11,226 nt of DNA, from the NCBI GenBank assembly GCA_021158865.1, contig JAGGSX010000003.1:1-11226 (forward strand). Direction: 5' to 3'. Source of the DNA: Thermoplasmata archaeon. GTDB taxonomy: Archaea; Thermoplasmatota; E2; UBA202; JdFR-43. Position numbers and translations under genes: made by a program. Numbering within the stretch: position 1 is the stretch's first letter; every line of letters begins with the position of its first letter. Positions 1 to 6,393 of the stretch are shown here, in pieces. The notes below the pieces were generated by a model. It made no database searches and was not told the DNA's origin. It was given only the letters and a program-made list of their open reading frames with translations.

Positions 1-1194
1 GCTTATTTCATTTAATTTATTTTCCAATAATTCCATTGCATTTGTATATTTTCTTTTTATTTTAATCCAAACCCTGCCATCTTTTTCAAATGGTTTTCCA
101 ATTGCATCTTCACAATTTTTCCATTTTTGTATAAAGGATTGCACATTTTTTTTATCTTTTATTGGCGGTCCCTTATGGATTTTCTCTTTTCCTATTTCAA
201 CTTTTCTTAATTCGATTAAAATAAATGCTTCTTCATTTGCATGCCATGCCCTCCTTATCGGCTCAAAATCATATTGAATGAATAGTCCTTCCATGCTCTT
301 TGCAGCTTTTTTCAATTGAGAATATAAAACATCATCAACAAGATTTGGTTTTTCAAAACACACTCCAATGAAATTCTCTAATTTTTTCTCTATTTCTTTA
401 ATGCCCATTTTTGGCACTGACTTTGGGAAAAAGAATTTTTCGCTCGGATTTTCTAAAAAAGCTTTAGATGCTTTAATAAATAGCTCTAACTTTTCTCTTG
501 AAAGCGCCGCCGCCACATTCCGCGATGGGTCAACAGGATCGATAAATACAAATTCTTCTTCAAATTTATTGTCTCCATTATTTAAAGTTAAAAAAATTTT
601 TCCATGCCATCGGGCTGCATTTTTTATCAAATTTAAAAAACTTCCATATTTTAATATTAGAAGCTCAGCAAGATAACCAGAAAAACCCTCTATTCTCGCC
701 TCCGCCCCATAGCATCCGATTGCCTTTAAAAATTTTTTGAGTAGCCTTGTTTCATTTTTCATTTTTTGATTCATGTGCTTTTTAATGTATTCTGTATGAA
801 ATGGAGTCCTATCAACAGAGCTTTTCATCTCTCCTATATCTTTTATTTTATAACATGGCACAATATCAACTTCATATCCTTTATAATAGCCTCTAATATA
901 TGGGTGCTCAGCATATTGTATTCTCCATTCCTTTAAAATTTCTTTCCCTATTAAAATAACAATTTTTTCCATCTCTTTTTTATCATAACTTTTTGGGAAA
1001 AGAATGAAAAAATCTATGTCCAAAGAATCTTTTAAATAAGTTCCTTTTGCAACAGAACCAACGAGCATGGTTTCAGCATCAGATGGCTTCCTATTTTCAA
1101 TTTCTTCAAAAATTTCATCAACAATTTTCTCTAATTTTTTCTCGTCTTTTTCCGATGGCAGTATTTTATCAATTATATCTTCAATTAATTTCAT
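1..1194 (-). CDS. cca: CCA-adding enzyme (archaeal class I tRNA nucleotidyltransferase), 3' end missing
   Basis: Adds or repairs the CCA end of tRNAs from CTP and ATP without a nucleic acid template. Translating the minus strand from ATG at 1194 gives 398 uninterrupted residues to the window edge; archaeal relatives are about 440-460 residues, so only a C-terminal piece is missing. The polymerase-beta type head is clear: GSVAKGT at 46-52, then the catalytic pair D59 and D61 in SLDIDFF, and a third carboxylate D110 in YEVDIVP. RTPFH at 129-133 matches the conserved segment that contacts the nucleotide. These spacings fit the archaeal class I family. The start overlaps the thpR stop by ATGA (1191-1194), so the two are co-transcribed and probably translationally coupled. 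The tRNA in this window lacks an encoded CCA, so this enzyme is needed for it. Confidence 0.95.
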   Translation of the reverse strand, partial: MKLIEDIIDKILPSEKDEKKLEKIVDEIFEEIENRKPSDAETMLVGSVAKGTYLKDSLDIDFFILFPKSYDKKEMEKIVILIGKEILKEWRIQYAEHPYIRGYYKGYEVDIVPCYKIKDIGEMKSSVDRTPFHTEYIKKHMNQKMKNETRLLKKFLKAIGCYGAEARIEGFSGYLAELLILKYGSFLNLIKNAARWHGKIFLTLNNGDNKFEEEFVFIDPVDPSRNVAAALSREKLELFIKASKAFLENPSEKFFFPKSVPKMGIKEIEKKLENFIGVCFEKPNLVDDVLYSQLKKAAKSMEGLFIQYDFEPIRRAWHANEEAFILIELRKVEIGKEKIHKGPPIKDKKNVQSFIQKWKNCEDAIGKPFEKDGRVWIKIKRKYTNAMELLENKLNEIS

Positions 1195-1733
1195 ATTTTT
1201 ATCTCAAATATTGTTTCATATAAGGGTCCTTCTTTCCTAAGCACACTTTTTTTTAGCCTTATAGAGTTGCATTCAATGAAGCCAAAGCTTTTTTCTTTAT
1301 TTTTCTCTATAACTTCTATTAAATTTTCTTTTTTACCACCACCTTTAACTCTTGCTATTGTAACATGAGGAACATAGCTTTTTTCTTTTGGAAAGCCATA
1401 TTTTTTCAATGCATCATTGACTCTTTCGGCAATTTTTTTGCTAACGCCATTATCATTAAAACCAATCCATATAATACGAATATAATTCATGCTTGGAAAA
1501 ACACCCACTCCTTTCAATTCCGCTTTAAATGATTTTATTCCGTCAATGGCTTCTTTCATTGCTTCTTTTACCTTTTCTATCAAATTTTCGTCTACCTCTC
1601 CTAAAAATTTTATCGTTAAATGAATGTTTTCTGGCTCAACCATTTTAAGCTTTGCCCCTGTTTTTTTCAGTTCATCCATTATTTCTTTTATTTCTTCTCT
1701 TTCTACAACATCTATTGATATGAATGTTCTCAT
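1191..1733 (-). CDS. thpR: RNA 2',3'-cyclic phosphodiesterase / 2'-5' RNA ligase family protein
   Basis: Member of the 2H phosphoesterase superfamily; relatives open 2',3'-cyclic phosphates and in vitro can join tRNA halves through 2'-5' bonds. The two HxTx signatures are present at H38-L-T-I and H123-V-T-I, in a 180-residue protein of normal family length. I place the start at ATG 1733 (MRTFISID, the usual family N-terminus). A longer reading from 1793 adds 20 residues unlike the family, and its DNA contains a TATA-like box at 1753-1760, about 24 bases before 1733, as expected for a leaderless message. The stop overlaps the cca start by 4 bases. Function beyond the family reaction is not settled, but the link to cca points to tRNA end processing. 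Confidence 0.93.
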   Translation of the reverse strand: MRTFISIDVVEREEIKEIMDELKKTGAKLKMVEPENIHLTIKFLGEVDENLIEKVKEAMKEAIDGIKSFKAELKGVGVFPSMNYIRIIWIGFNDNGVSKKIAERVNDALKKYGFPKEKSYVPHVTIARVKGGGKKENLIEVIEKNKEKSFGFIECNSIRLKKSVLRKEGPLYETIFEIKI

Positions 1734-1752
1734 CCCTTCATTAATATAAAGC

Positions 1753-1760
1753 AATATATC
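1753..1760 (-). promoter_or_regulatory. Probable TATA box of thpR-cca
   Basis: GATATATT on the minus strand, centred about 24 bases before the ATG at 1733. The position would put the transcription start at or next to the start codon, supporting the shorter thpR start. Assigned by motif and spacing only. Confidence 0.5.
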
Positions 1761-1800
1761 ATATTTTCTTTCCCAAAATTGAATACTATGCAACGATAGA

Positions 1801-1809
1801 TTTATATTT
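1801..1809 (+). promoter_or_regulatory. Probable TATA box of alba
   Basis: TTTATATTT, about 36 bases ahead of the alba ATG. A start site about 25 bases downstream would leave a short 5' leader that holds the Shine-Dalgarno sequence at 1827-1834. A second AT-rich stretch at 1812-1822 could serve instead. Confidence 0.4.
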
Positions 1810-1826
1810 AATTTTTATATTTCGGT

Positions 1827-1834
1827 AAGGAGGG
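1827..1834 (+). promoter_or_regulatory. Strong Shine-Dalgarno site of alba
   Basis: AAGGAGGG lies 6-7 bases ahead of ATG 1841. It is one of only two strong ribosome binding sites I see in the window; most other genes look leaderless or overlap-coupled. It fits an abundant chromatin protein made from a leadered message. Confidence 0.75.
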
Positions 1835-1840
1835 ATAAAA

Positions 1841-2122
1841 ATGGCAGAAGAACAGGAAAATGTGGTCTATGTGGGGAATAAGCCACCAATGAACTATGTA
1901 TTGGCGGCAATAACTCAGCTAAATTCTGGGGCACAACAAGTAGCAATAAAGGCTAGAGGAAGGGCAATTTCCAGAGCGGTCGATGTTGCAGAGATTGTTA
2001 GAAGAAGATTTGTGCAAGATGCACAAATAAGAGACGTGAAGATATTTACAGAAGAACTCCAGAATGAAGAGGGCGGAAAGGTGAATGTTTCTTGCATTGA
2101 AATCTACCTGGCTCGCTCTTAA
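1841..2122 (+). CDS. alba: Alba family DNA/RNA-binding chromatin protein
   Basis: Small dimeric archaeal chromatin protein that coats DNA and also binds RNA. At 93 residues it is of normal length. The hallmark segments are present: VYVGNKPPMNYV (9-20), IKARGRAISRAVD (about 36-48), AEIVRRRF, and the closing strand ending in EIYLARS. Crenarchaeal Alba has two neighbouring lysines in the DNA-contact loop (GKKP); here the loop reads GNKP, so the first is Asn and K14 is kept. A strong Shine-Dalgarno site precedes the start. The gene stands alone between a divergent thpR promoter and a terminator hairpin that begins inside its last codons. Confidence 0.97.
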   Translation: MAEEQENVVYVGNKPPMNYVLAAITQLNSGAQQVAIKARGRAISRAVDVAEIVRRRFVQDAQIRDVKIFTEELQNEEGGKVNVSCIEIYLARS

Positions 2123-2147
2123 GCCAGGCCTCTTTTTCTTTTTCTCT
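2107..2147 (+). terminator. Intrinsic terminator hairpin spanning the alba stop codon
   Basis: A perfect 7-base stem (CCTGGCT at 2107-2113, AGCCAGG at 2122-2128) with an 8-base loop is followed by a pyrimidine tract, mostly T, at 2131-2147. The stop codon TAA (2120-2122) lies at the edge of the loop, so the left arm of the stem codes for Leu-Ala. It probably insulates alba from the next gene, which has its own TATA-like box. The U-rich tract alone can terminate archaeal transcription, so the contribution of the stem is uncertain. Confidence 0.65.
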
Positions 2148-2164
2148 AAAGAGTAAAGCAAAGC

Positions 2165-2172
2165 TTTAAATA
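2165..2172 (+). promoter_or_regulatory. Probable TATA box of the SecB-like gene
   Basis: TTTAAATA is centred about 19 bases before ATG 2187 and 25 before the in-frame ATG 2193. The spacing favours a leaderless start at 2193, though 2187 is possible. Confidence 0.45.
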
Positions 2173-2186
2173 ATGTATTTTTTTGA

Positions 2187-2615
2187 ATGAATATGAAAAT
2201 AAGAAATATGGAAATAAGAGGCGTGGAAGCAAGAAGATATATAAAAGATTTATCACGCCCAATGAATATAAGAATTGATCACAACAGCAATATAACATTA
2301 TTTTCTGTCATAAAGAAAGGAGAGGCTGATGTTGAGTTTGAATATACTGCAAGTTTTGGTCCAGTTGGTATAATAAAATTTGAAGGTTCATTTATATATG
2401 AAGGAAAAGATGCAGAAGAAATTGCAAATAATTGGGGGGAGAAAAAAAATATGCCAAATGAAATTGCCTCCCAAATTCATACAGCCATACTTCATTTCTG
2501 TGTCCCAGAAGCAGTATTTATAGCTAGGGAGCTGAAGCTGCCGCCGCCCATCCCCCTGCCGCAGGTAAAATTTGAAAAGAAATCAAAGGATAAATTTGGA
2601 CCAGAAGTGGTATAA
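2187..2615 (+). CDS. SecB-like conserved archaeal protein (putative chaperone fold)
   Basis: The 142-residue product has no signal peptide, membrane segment or catalytic motif. Its layout resembles the SecB-like fold: alternating beta strands (VEFEYTASFGPVG at 49-61, IIKFEGSFIYEG at 62-73), then an acidic helix, a conserved Cys segment (HFCVPEAVFIARELKL at 103-118), and a proline signature PPPIPLP at 119-125. SecB-family proteins are cytosolic export chaperones or antitoxin chaperones; small SecB-like homologues are known in archaea. I assign the family from pattern, not alignment, and the client is unknown. No toxin gene lies beside it. ATG 2193 is an alternative start better spaced from the TATA-like box. 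Confidence 0.55.
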   Translation: MNMKIRNMEIRGVEARRYIKDLSRPMNIRIDHNSNITLFSVIKKGEADVEFEYTASFGPVGIIKFEGSFIYEGKDAEEIANNWGEKKNMPNEIASQIHTAILHFCVPEAVFIARELKLPPPIPLPQVKFEKKSKDKFGPEVV

Positions 2616-2624
2616 AGCTAAAAA

Positions 2625-2633
2625 TTATAAATT
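2625..2633 (+). promoter_or_regulatory. Probable TATA box of the winged-helix gene
   Basis: TTATAAATT in the 36-base gap after the SecB-like gene, centred 23 bases before ATG 2652. This fits a leaderless transcript carrying 2652 onward. Confidence 0.5.
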
Positions 2634-2651
2634 GCATGCCCTTTATTTAAT

Positions 2652-3086
2652 ATGGATTTCGAAATAAGAGTCAAAAATTTGTCTCCAATGGTTGGAGAGG
2701 AAGATTATAGAAAAGTTGCTGAAGAATTTTTGAAGGTCATAGGTTATATGGGAAAAAATGATGGACAGGATTCAATAGCTTTTAAACTTTTTGAGCTTTT
2801 TTTGATTCATCCAGAGAAAAAATGGATGGTTGAAGAGTTGATGATGAAATTGAATGCAACAAAAGCGACTATCTATAGGCATTTGAATAAACTAAAAAGC
2901 ATGGACATACTTGAAGAAGGAAAGGAAGGGAAAGGAAAAAATGTTAAAAAGACTTATGGCTTAAGATATGGAAATATAGCAAAAGCATGGAGTTTTGTAG
3001 AAGCCCATGTTAAAGTTGCAATGGAAAATTATAATGAGAATGTAAATCATTTACAAAAGTTGGTTGAAAGGAGGTTTTTTAAATGA
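2652..3086 (+). CDS. Winged helix-turn-helix transcriptional regulator
   Basis: The 144-residue product is a probable DNA-binding regulator. A winged-helix core covers about residues 43-105: FKLFELFLIHPEKKWMVEELMMKLN supplies the first helices, ATKATIYRHLNKLKSMDILEE (69-89) the turn and recognition helix, and a basic Gly/Lys stretch (90-101) followed by YGLRYG the wing. A C-terminal helix (about 108-140) is likely a dimerisation or coiled segment. No ligand-binding domain or metal-binding cysteines are visible, so the signal is unknown. It ends in an ATGA overlap with the next gene, implying a functional pair. The ArsR/TrmB-like label is general resemblance only. Confidence 0.75.
   Translation: MDFEIRVKNLSPMVGEEDYRKVAEEFLKVIGYMGKNDGQDSIAFKLFELFLIHPEKKWMVEELMMKLNATKATIYRHLNKLKSMDILEEGKEGKGKNVKKTYGLRYGNIAKAWSFVEAHVKVAMENYNENVNHLQKLVERRFFK
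3067..3074 (+). promoter_or_regulatory. Strong Shine-Dalgarno site inside the upstream gene
   Basis: AAGGAGGT lies within the last codons of the winged-helix gene, about 9 bases ahead of ATG 3083. With the ATGA overlap it indicates efficient internal initiation on a shared message. Confidence 0.75.
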
Positions 3087-3361
3087 AAGCCGAAGAAATT
3101 GAACTGGTGCCAGGTTCAAAATATGAAATATATTCTATAAGTTCTGAAAAAGATGTAATGATTACAAAGGGAATTTTCGTTGGATATTCATATATTGGAA
3201 AAGAAGAAGGAGGAATATGCATCAAAATGGATAGCAGTCATGAAAATAAAAAAGGAAAGATAAGAATAATACCAATAAGCATGATTCTTGCAATAGACAT
3301 AATTGAAAAAAAGAGAGTAATGAAGAAAAAAAAGAAGGAAGAAACACATTATTATAGTTGA
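3083..3361 (+). CDS. Small conserved archaeal protein, beta-rich, function unknown
   Basis: The 92-residue product has no recognisable catalytic motif. The predicted pattern is a small beta barrel: SKYEIYSI, MITKGIFVGYSYIG (25-38), GGICIKMD, GKIRIIPISMILAIDII (58-74), then a very basic tail KKRVMKKKKKEE. The GKIRIIP...I.AIDI ending resembles small SH3/Sm-like barrels in which the last strand follows a conserved Ile-Pro. The basic tail could contact nucleic acid; that is inference. It overlaps the winged-helix gene by 4 bases, with a strong Shine-Dalgarno site, and lies 4 bases ahead of the GTPase gene, so all three are probably one transcript. Confidence 0.7.
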   Translation: MKAEEIELVPGSKYEIYSISSEKDVMITKGIFVGYSYIGKEEGGICIKMDSSHENKKGKIRIIPISMILAIDIIEKKRVMKKKKKEETHYYS

Positions 3362-3365
3362 TAAA

Positions 3366-4544
3366 ATGGTTCAAATTGGGATAGTTGGGAAACCAAATGT
3401 GGGGAAAACGACTTTTTTTAACGCATCTGCTCATGCAAAAGCAGAGATAGCGAACTATCCATTTACAACGATAAATGCAAATAAAGGTGTTGTTTATGCT
3501 CGTGTTAAATGCCCATGCAAGGAATTTGGAATGAAATGCAATCCTCGCAATTCTATATGCATTGACGGAATGAGATATGTTCCTGTAGAAGCGATAGATG
3601 TCGCTGGCTTGGTTCCAAAAGCTCACCTTGGCAGAGGGTTAGGAAATAAATTTTTAGATGACTTAAGACAGGCTTCATGCCTCATACATATTGTTGATGT
3701 ATCTGGTTCAACTGATGAGGAAGGAAGGGAATGTGGAATTGGCAAACATGACCCTGCGATGGATATAAAATTTTTAGAAGAAGAAATAGATTATTGGATA
3801 AAGGGAATTATCGGAAGAGATTGGCACCGAATATCAACAAAATGCAAGCTTGAGGGGAAGAAAATTGAAAAAGTTTTAGCAGAAAAGCTTACTGGCTTAG
3901 GAATAAAAGAAGAAAATATAAAAGATGCAATAAGAAAGGCAAAATTGAATGATGAATTCATAAAATGGGGAGATGATGAATTATTAAGTCTCTCTTCAAA
4001 TATAAGAAAAGCAGGCAAACCAATTTTGATTGCATTGAATAAAGTTGATATTGCTCCTTCGGAAATGGTTAAAAAATTTTTGGGGGATAATTCAATCCCA
4101 ATTTCTGCTGAATCAGAACTTGCTTTAATAAAGGCTGCAGAAAATGGATTGATAAGTTATAAGCCAGGCGATTCAAACTTTAAAATTTTGAAAAATTTAA
4201 ATGAAATGCAAGAAAAAGGGCTTGAATATATAAAGAAACATGTTCTTGATATATATGGCTCTACAGGAGTTCAACAGGTGATAGATAAAGCAGTTTTTGA
4301 AGTTTTGAATTTGATAGCAGTTTTTCCAGTTGAAGACGAAAATAAACTCACTGATAAGGATGGAAATGTTCTGCCAGATGTATTTTTAATGCCAAAAGGT
4401 TCTACAGTAATAGAACTTGCTGAAAAAGTTCATAGCGAGCTGGCTGAAGGTTTTATAAGAGCTGTTGATGCAAGAACAAAAAAAATAGTTGGAGCGGACC
4501 ATATTCTCCAGCATAGAGATATAATACACATTATCGCAAGATGA
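3366..4544 (+). CDS. YchF/Ola1-type GTPase with TGS domain (Obg superfamily)
   Basis: A 392-residue P-loop GTPase of normal archaeal length. G1 is GKPNVGKTT (8-16), the switch region is NYPFTTI (30-36), G3 is DVAGLVP (78-84) followed by the family segment GRGLGNKFLDDLRQA, and G4 is NKVD (225-228). NKxD predicts GTP preference, unlike bacterial YchF, which has a changed G4 and uses ATP. Cysteines at 49, 51, 58 and 65 form the insert seen in archaeal members and could bind metal. A helical domain precedes a C-terminal TGS domain (about 315-392). Relatives associate with ribosomes, but the exact role is unsettled. It follows the small beta-rich gene by 4 bases without a clear Shine-Dalgarno site. 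Confidence 0.92.
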   Translation: MVQIGIVGKPNVGKTTFFNASAHAKAEIANYPFTTINANKGVVYARVKCPCKEFGMKCNPRNSICIDGMRYVPVEAIDVAGLVPKAHLGRGLGNKFLDDLRQASCLIHIVDVSGSTDEEGRECGIGKHDPAMDIKFLEEEIDYWIKGIIGRDWHRISTKCKLEGKKIEKVLAEKLTGLGIKEENIKDAIRKAKLNDEFIKWGDDELLSLSSNIRKAGKPILIALNKVDIAPSEMVKKFLGDNSIPISAESELALIKAAENGLISYKPGDSNFKILKNLNEMQEKGLEYIKKHVLDIYGSTGVQQVIDKAVFEVLNLIAVFPVEDENKLTDKDGNVLPDVFLMPKGSTVIELAEKVHSELAEGFIRAVDARTKKIVGADHILQHRDIIHIIAR

Positions 4545-4547
4545 AAG

Positions 4548-4556
4548 ATATATAAA
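4548..4556 (+). promoter_or_regulatory. Probable TATA box of the second LSm gene
   Basis: ATATATAAA just after the GTPase stop codon is centred 25 bases before ATG 4577. This spacing supports a leaderless start at 4577 and argues against the upstream in-frame ATG at 4556, which touches the box itself. Confidence 0.55.
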
Positions 4557-4576
4557 TGATAGGATATTATCCTTTT

Positions 4577-4795
4577 ATGGTTCTACCAAACGATCTGCTG
4601 GAAGCAAGTGTTAACAGAAATGTATCACTTTTATTAAAAGATGGAAGGCTATTGGATGGAAAGCTGTCAGGATTTGACCAATACATGAATCTCGTTCTGG
4701 AAGATGCTATCGAGAAAAAAAATGACAGCGAGCCGCGCCGCCTTGGGAAAGTTGTTGTAAGAGGTAGTACAGTTGTAAGTATTTCTTTAATGTAA
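4577..4795 (+). CDS. Sm-like (LSm/SmAP) RNA-binding protein, second copy
   Basis: Archaeal Sm proteins form heptameric rings that bind U-rich RNA. From ATG 4577 this is a 72-residue protein with Sm1 features (VSLLLKDGRLLDGKLSGFDQYMNLVLEDA) and an Sm2 motif VVVRGSTVVSIS. The longer reading from 4556 adds MIGYYPF, which is not family-like and overlaps the TATA box. Compared with the other LSm here (7929-8144), the YDHPHLNL segment is FDQYMNLV and the Sm1-Sm2 linker is richer in charge (EKKNDSEPRR). It is a distinct paralogue, not a recent duplicate. It ends 2 bases from the stop of the convergent lipase gene. Confidence 0.9.
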   Translation: MVLPNDLLEASVNRNVSLLLKDGRLLDGKLSGFDQYMNLVLEDAIEKKNDSEPRRLGKVVVRGSTVVSISLM

Positions 4796-4797
4796 AA

Positions 4798-6393
4798 TTA
4801 ATCAATCAAATGTTTTATTATATATTCACGAACTTTATTATTTATTCCCATTAAAGAAAGATGGTCTTCTTCGCCATAAGGCCATGCTTTTCCTACGAGA
4901 ATGTATAAAGGTTTACCTTCCAAGTATGGGCTTTCTGTTGGACACAATCCATCTGAATAATGGGCTATACCATCGCCATCAAAATCTTTTGGAACACCTC
5001 CAAAAATCCATCCTATGTCTCCTCCAACAGCATAGTAATCCACATCATCTACGCCCTTATAGCCCATTGCTTTTAAAAAAGGAGAGCCATATATCATGTC
5101 GGGCACCTGCGCCACCCACCACGGAAAAGCAGCATAATTTATTACTTGCAAAACACTTTCATTTATATTGGGCGGCACCCCATGACTTGGTGTGCCAACC
5201 ATAATTAAATCATCTATCTGGCTGTCGCCAATAACAACATCACCATCACCGTCTCCATACCATGGCATTCCATTATCGCCAGGCATCCAGCTGTCATTCC
5301 AGTAATCAACATCTCCCATATAATGTTCTGCCATAAATCTTGCTACAAGACCACCCATACTGTGCGCTACAATATCTATTGTTTGATTTGGAGGATAGCC
5401 ATTTAGCACCAAAGCTTTTCTTATTCTCTGGCTGACTTTGGCAACGATCCATGGTATATGATGATTTTCCCATCCCGGATCATAGGTTAGCCACTGTATA
5501 CCCGGTTTTATTGGGTCAAAATCAAGAATTTTAAATCCATGTTGTTGCAATTTTTTTGTTAGATTCCACCATGTGAAATTTATAATAGAATCAGATATTG
5601 AGCCAGTCCATCCATGAATTAAAACAACAGGAAAATCTCCCGGCTTTTCTGGTCTTATGTTTATTTTTATACCCTTGCTTTTGCATCCATTAAAATCCAT
5701 TTTCCCGCTTAAATTAATTTCATATATTGCCTCTATATCTGCTGTTACATTACTTACAGCATTTGAGTAAAAAAATGGAATTTTTGTAATGCCGAATAAA
5801 TTTGTCTTGCTTTCCTTTTCTATTGTTCTGCTACCTATATGAAATTCCCACTTTATTTTTTCATTTGGTAAAGGAAGCCATTTTTTATCAAAATATAGTA
5901 ATATTGCTTTGAGGTGACAAGTTTCACCTGCTATAATATTACTTCTATCAGAGGAAATGGAAATACTCGTATTATAGAGTTTTGGATAAATATAACCATA
6001 AATTGTTTTACAAAATTCCTTTCCATTAAAATCAACTTTTGCTATTATGTCCACTTTATGATTTAATTCATTTATATCATCAGGAGCAAAATATTTTACT
6101 TTTAAATATCCATTTTTGTTTGTTTCAGATGGAAAAGGGGAGATTATTTTGCCTGTGCTACCATTTGATTTGACGCTCCATTCAACTTTGCATTCAAGAG
6201 GAAAGCCATTTTTCAATGCTATTAAATTTATTGATATGCTTTTTCCTTCTTCAATTGTAAAATTGGATGGGCTGGCAATCAATTTTATTTCTGTTTCTGT
6301 CTTTTTTCCATGATGAACATTCATGGCTAATATTGATAGCATAATAATAAGAAGCGAAAATAAAATTACCACAATCTTACCTTTTATCTCCAT
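4798..6393 (-). CDS. Membrane-anchored or secreted lipase-like alpha/beta hydrolase with Ig-like repeats
   Basis: A 531-residue probable extracytoplasmic esterase/lipase. Residues 7-24 form a hydrophobic signal or anchor after a short basic start; there is no lipobox cysteine. Two beta-rich Ig-like repeats follow (about 35-137 and 140-247), each with a TN-x-x-G turn and a closing segment near DFNG. The hydrolase begins at PVVLIHGWTGS (255-265, HG oxyanion motif); the nucleophile elbow is AHSMGG with S345; H511 in GEEDHLSLMG is the likely catalytic His. Acidic DGDGD (381-385) and DFDGDG (470-475) loops look like calcium sites. The substrate is unknown. It overlaps purF by 10 bases, so it is the last gene of that operon. 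Confidence 0.82.
   Translation of the reverse strand: MEIKGKIVVILFSLLIIMLSILAMNVHHGKKTETEIKLIASPSNFTIEEGKSISINLIALKNGFPLECKVEWSVKSNGSTGKIISPFPSETNKNGYLKVKYFAPDDINELNHKVDIIAKVDFNGKEFCKTIYGYIYPKLYNTSISISSDRSNIIAGETCHLKAILLYFDKKWLPLPNEKIKWEFHIGSRTIEKESKTNLFGITKIPFFYSNAVSNVTADIEAIYEINLSGKMDFNGCKSKGIKINIRPEKPGDFPVVLIHGWTGSISDSIINFTWWNLTKKLQQHGFKILDFDPIKPGIQWLTYDPGWENHHIPWIVAKVSQRIRKALVLNGYPPNQTIDIVAHSMGGLVARFMAEHYMGDVDYWNDSWMPGDNGMPWYGDGDGDVVIGDSQIDDLIMVGTPSHGVPPNINESVLQVINYAAFPWWVAQVPDMIYGSPFLKAMGYKGVDDVDYYAVGGDIGWIFGGVPKDFDGDGIAHYSDGLCPTESPYLEGKPLYILVGKAWPYGEEDHLSLMGINNKVREYIIKHLID

Noticed and set aside
368..676. 102-codon open frame on the plus strand
   Set aside because: Antisense to cca, which is unmistakable by its catalytic motifs.
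1734..1793. N-terminal extension of thpR to the ATG at 1793
   Set aside because: The 20 extra residues are not family-like, and the DNA holds a TATA-like box correctly spaced for a leaderless start at 1733.
3222..3626. 134-codon open frame on the minus strand
   Set aside because: It lies antisense to the small beta-rich gene and the GTPase, and its product is a Phe/Cys/Ser-rich shadow without domains.
4556..4576. Longer second LSm protein beginning at ATG 4556
   Set aside because: That ATG overlaps the TATA box; the extra residues are outside the Sm fold and the ATG at 4577 is correctly spaced.
4884..5204. 106-codon open frame on the plus strand
   Set aside because: Antisense to the lipase hydrolase domain; low-complexity His/Leu composition typical of a shadow frame.
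4798..6393. Dockerin or thrombospondin-type repeat protein, from the DGDGD loops
   Set aside because: The acidic loops are isolated and lie within the hydrolase domain; there is no duplicated dockerin unit, and HG, AHSMGG and a late His identify a hydrolase.
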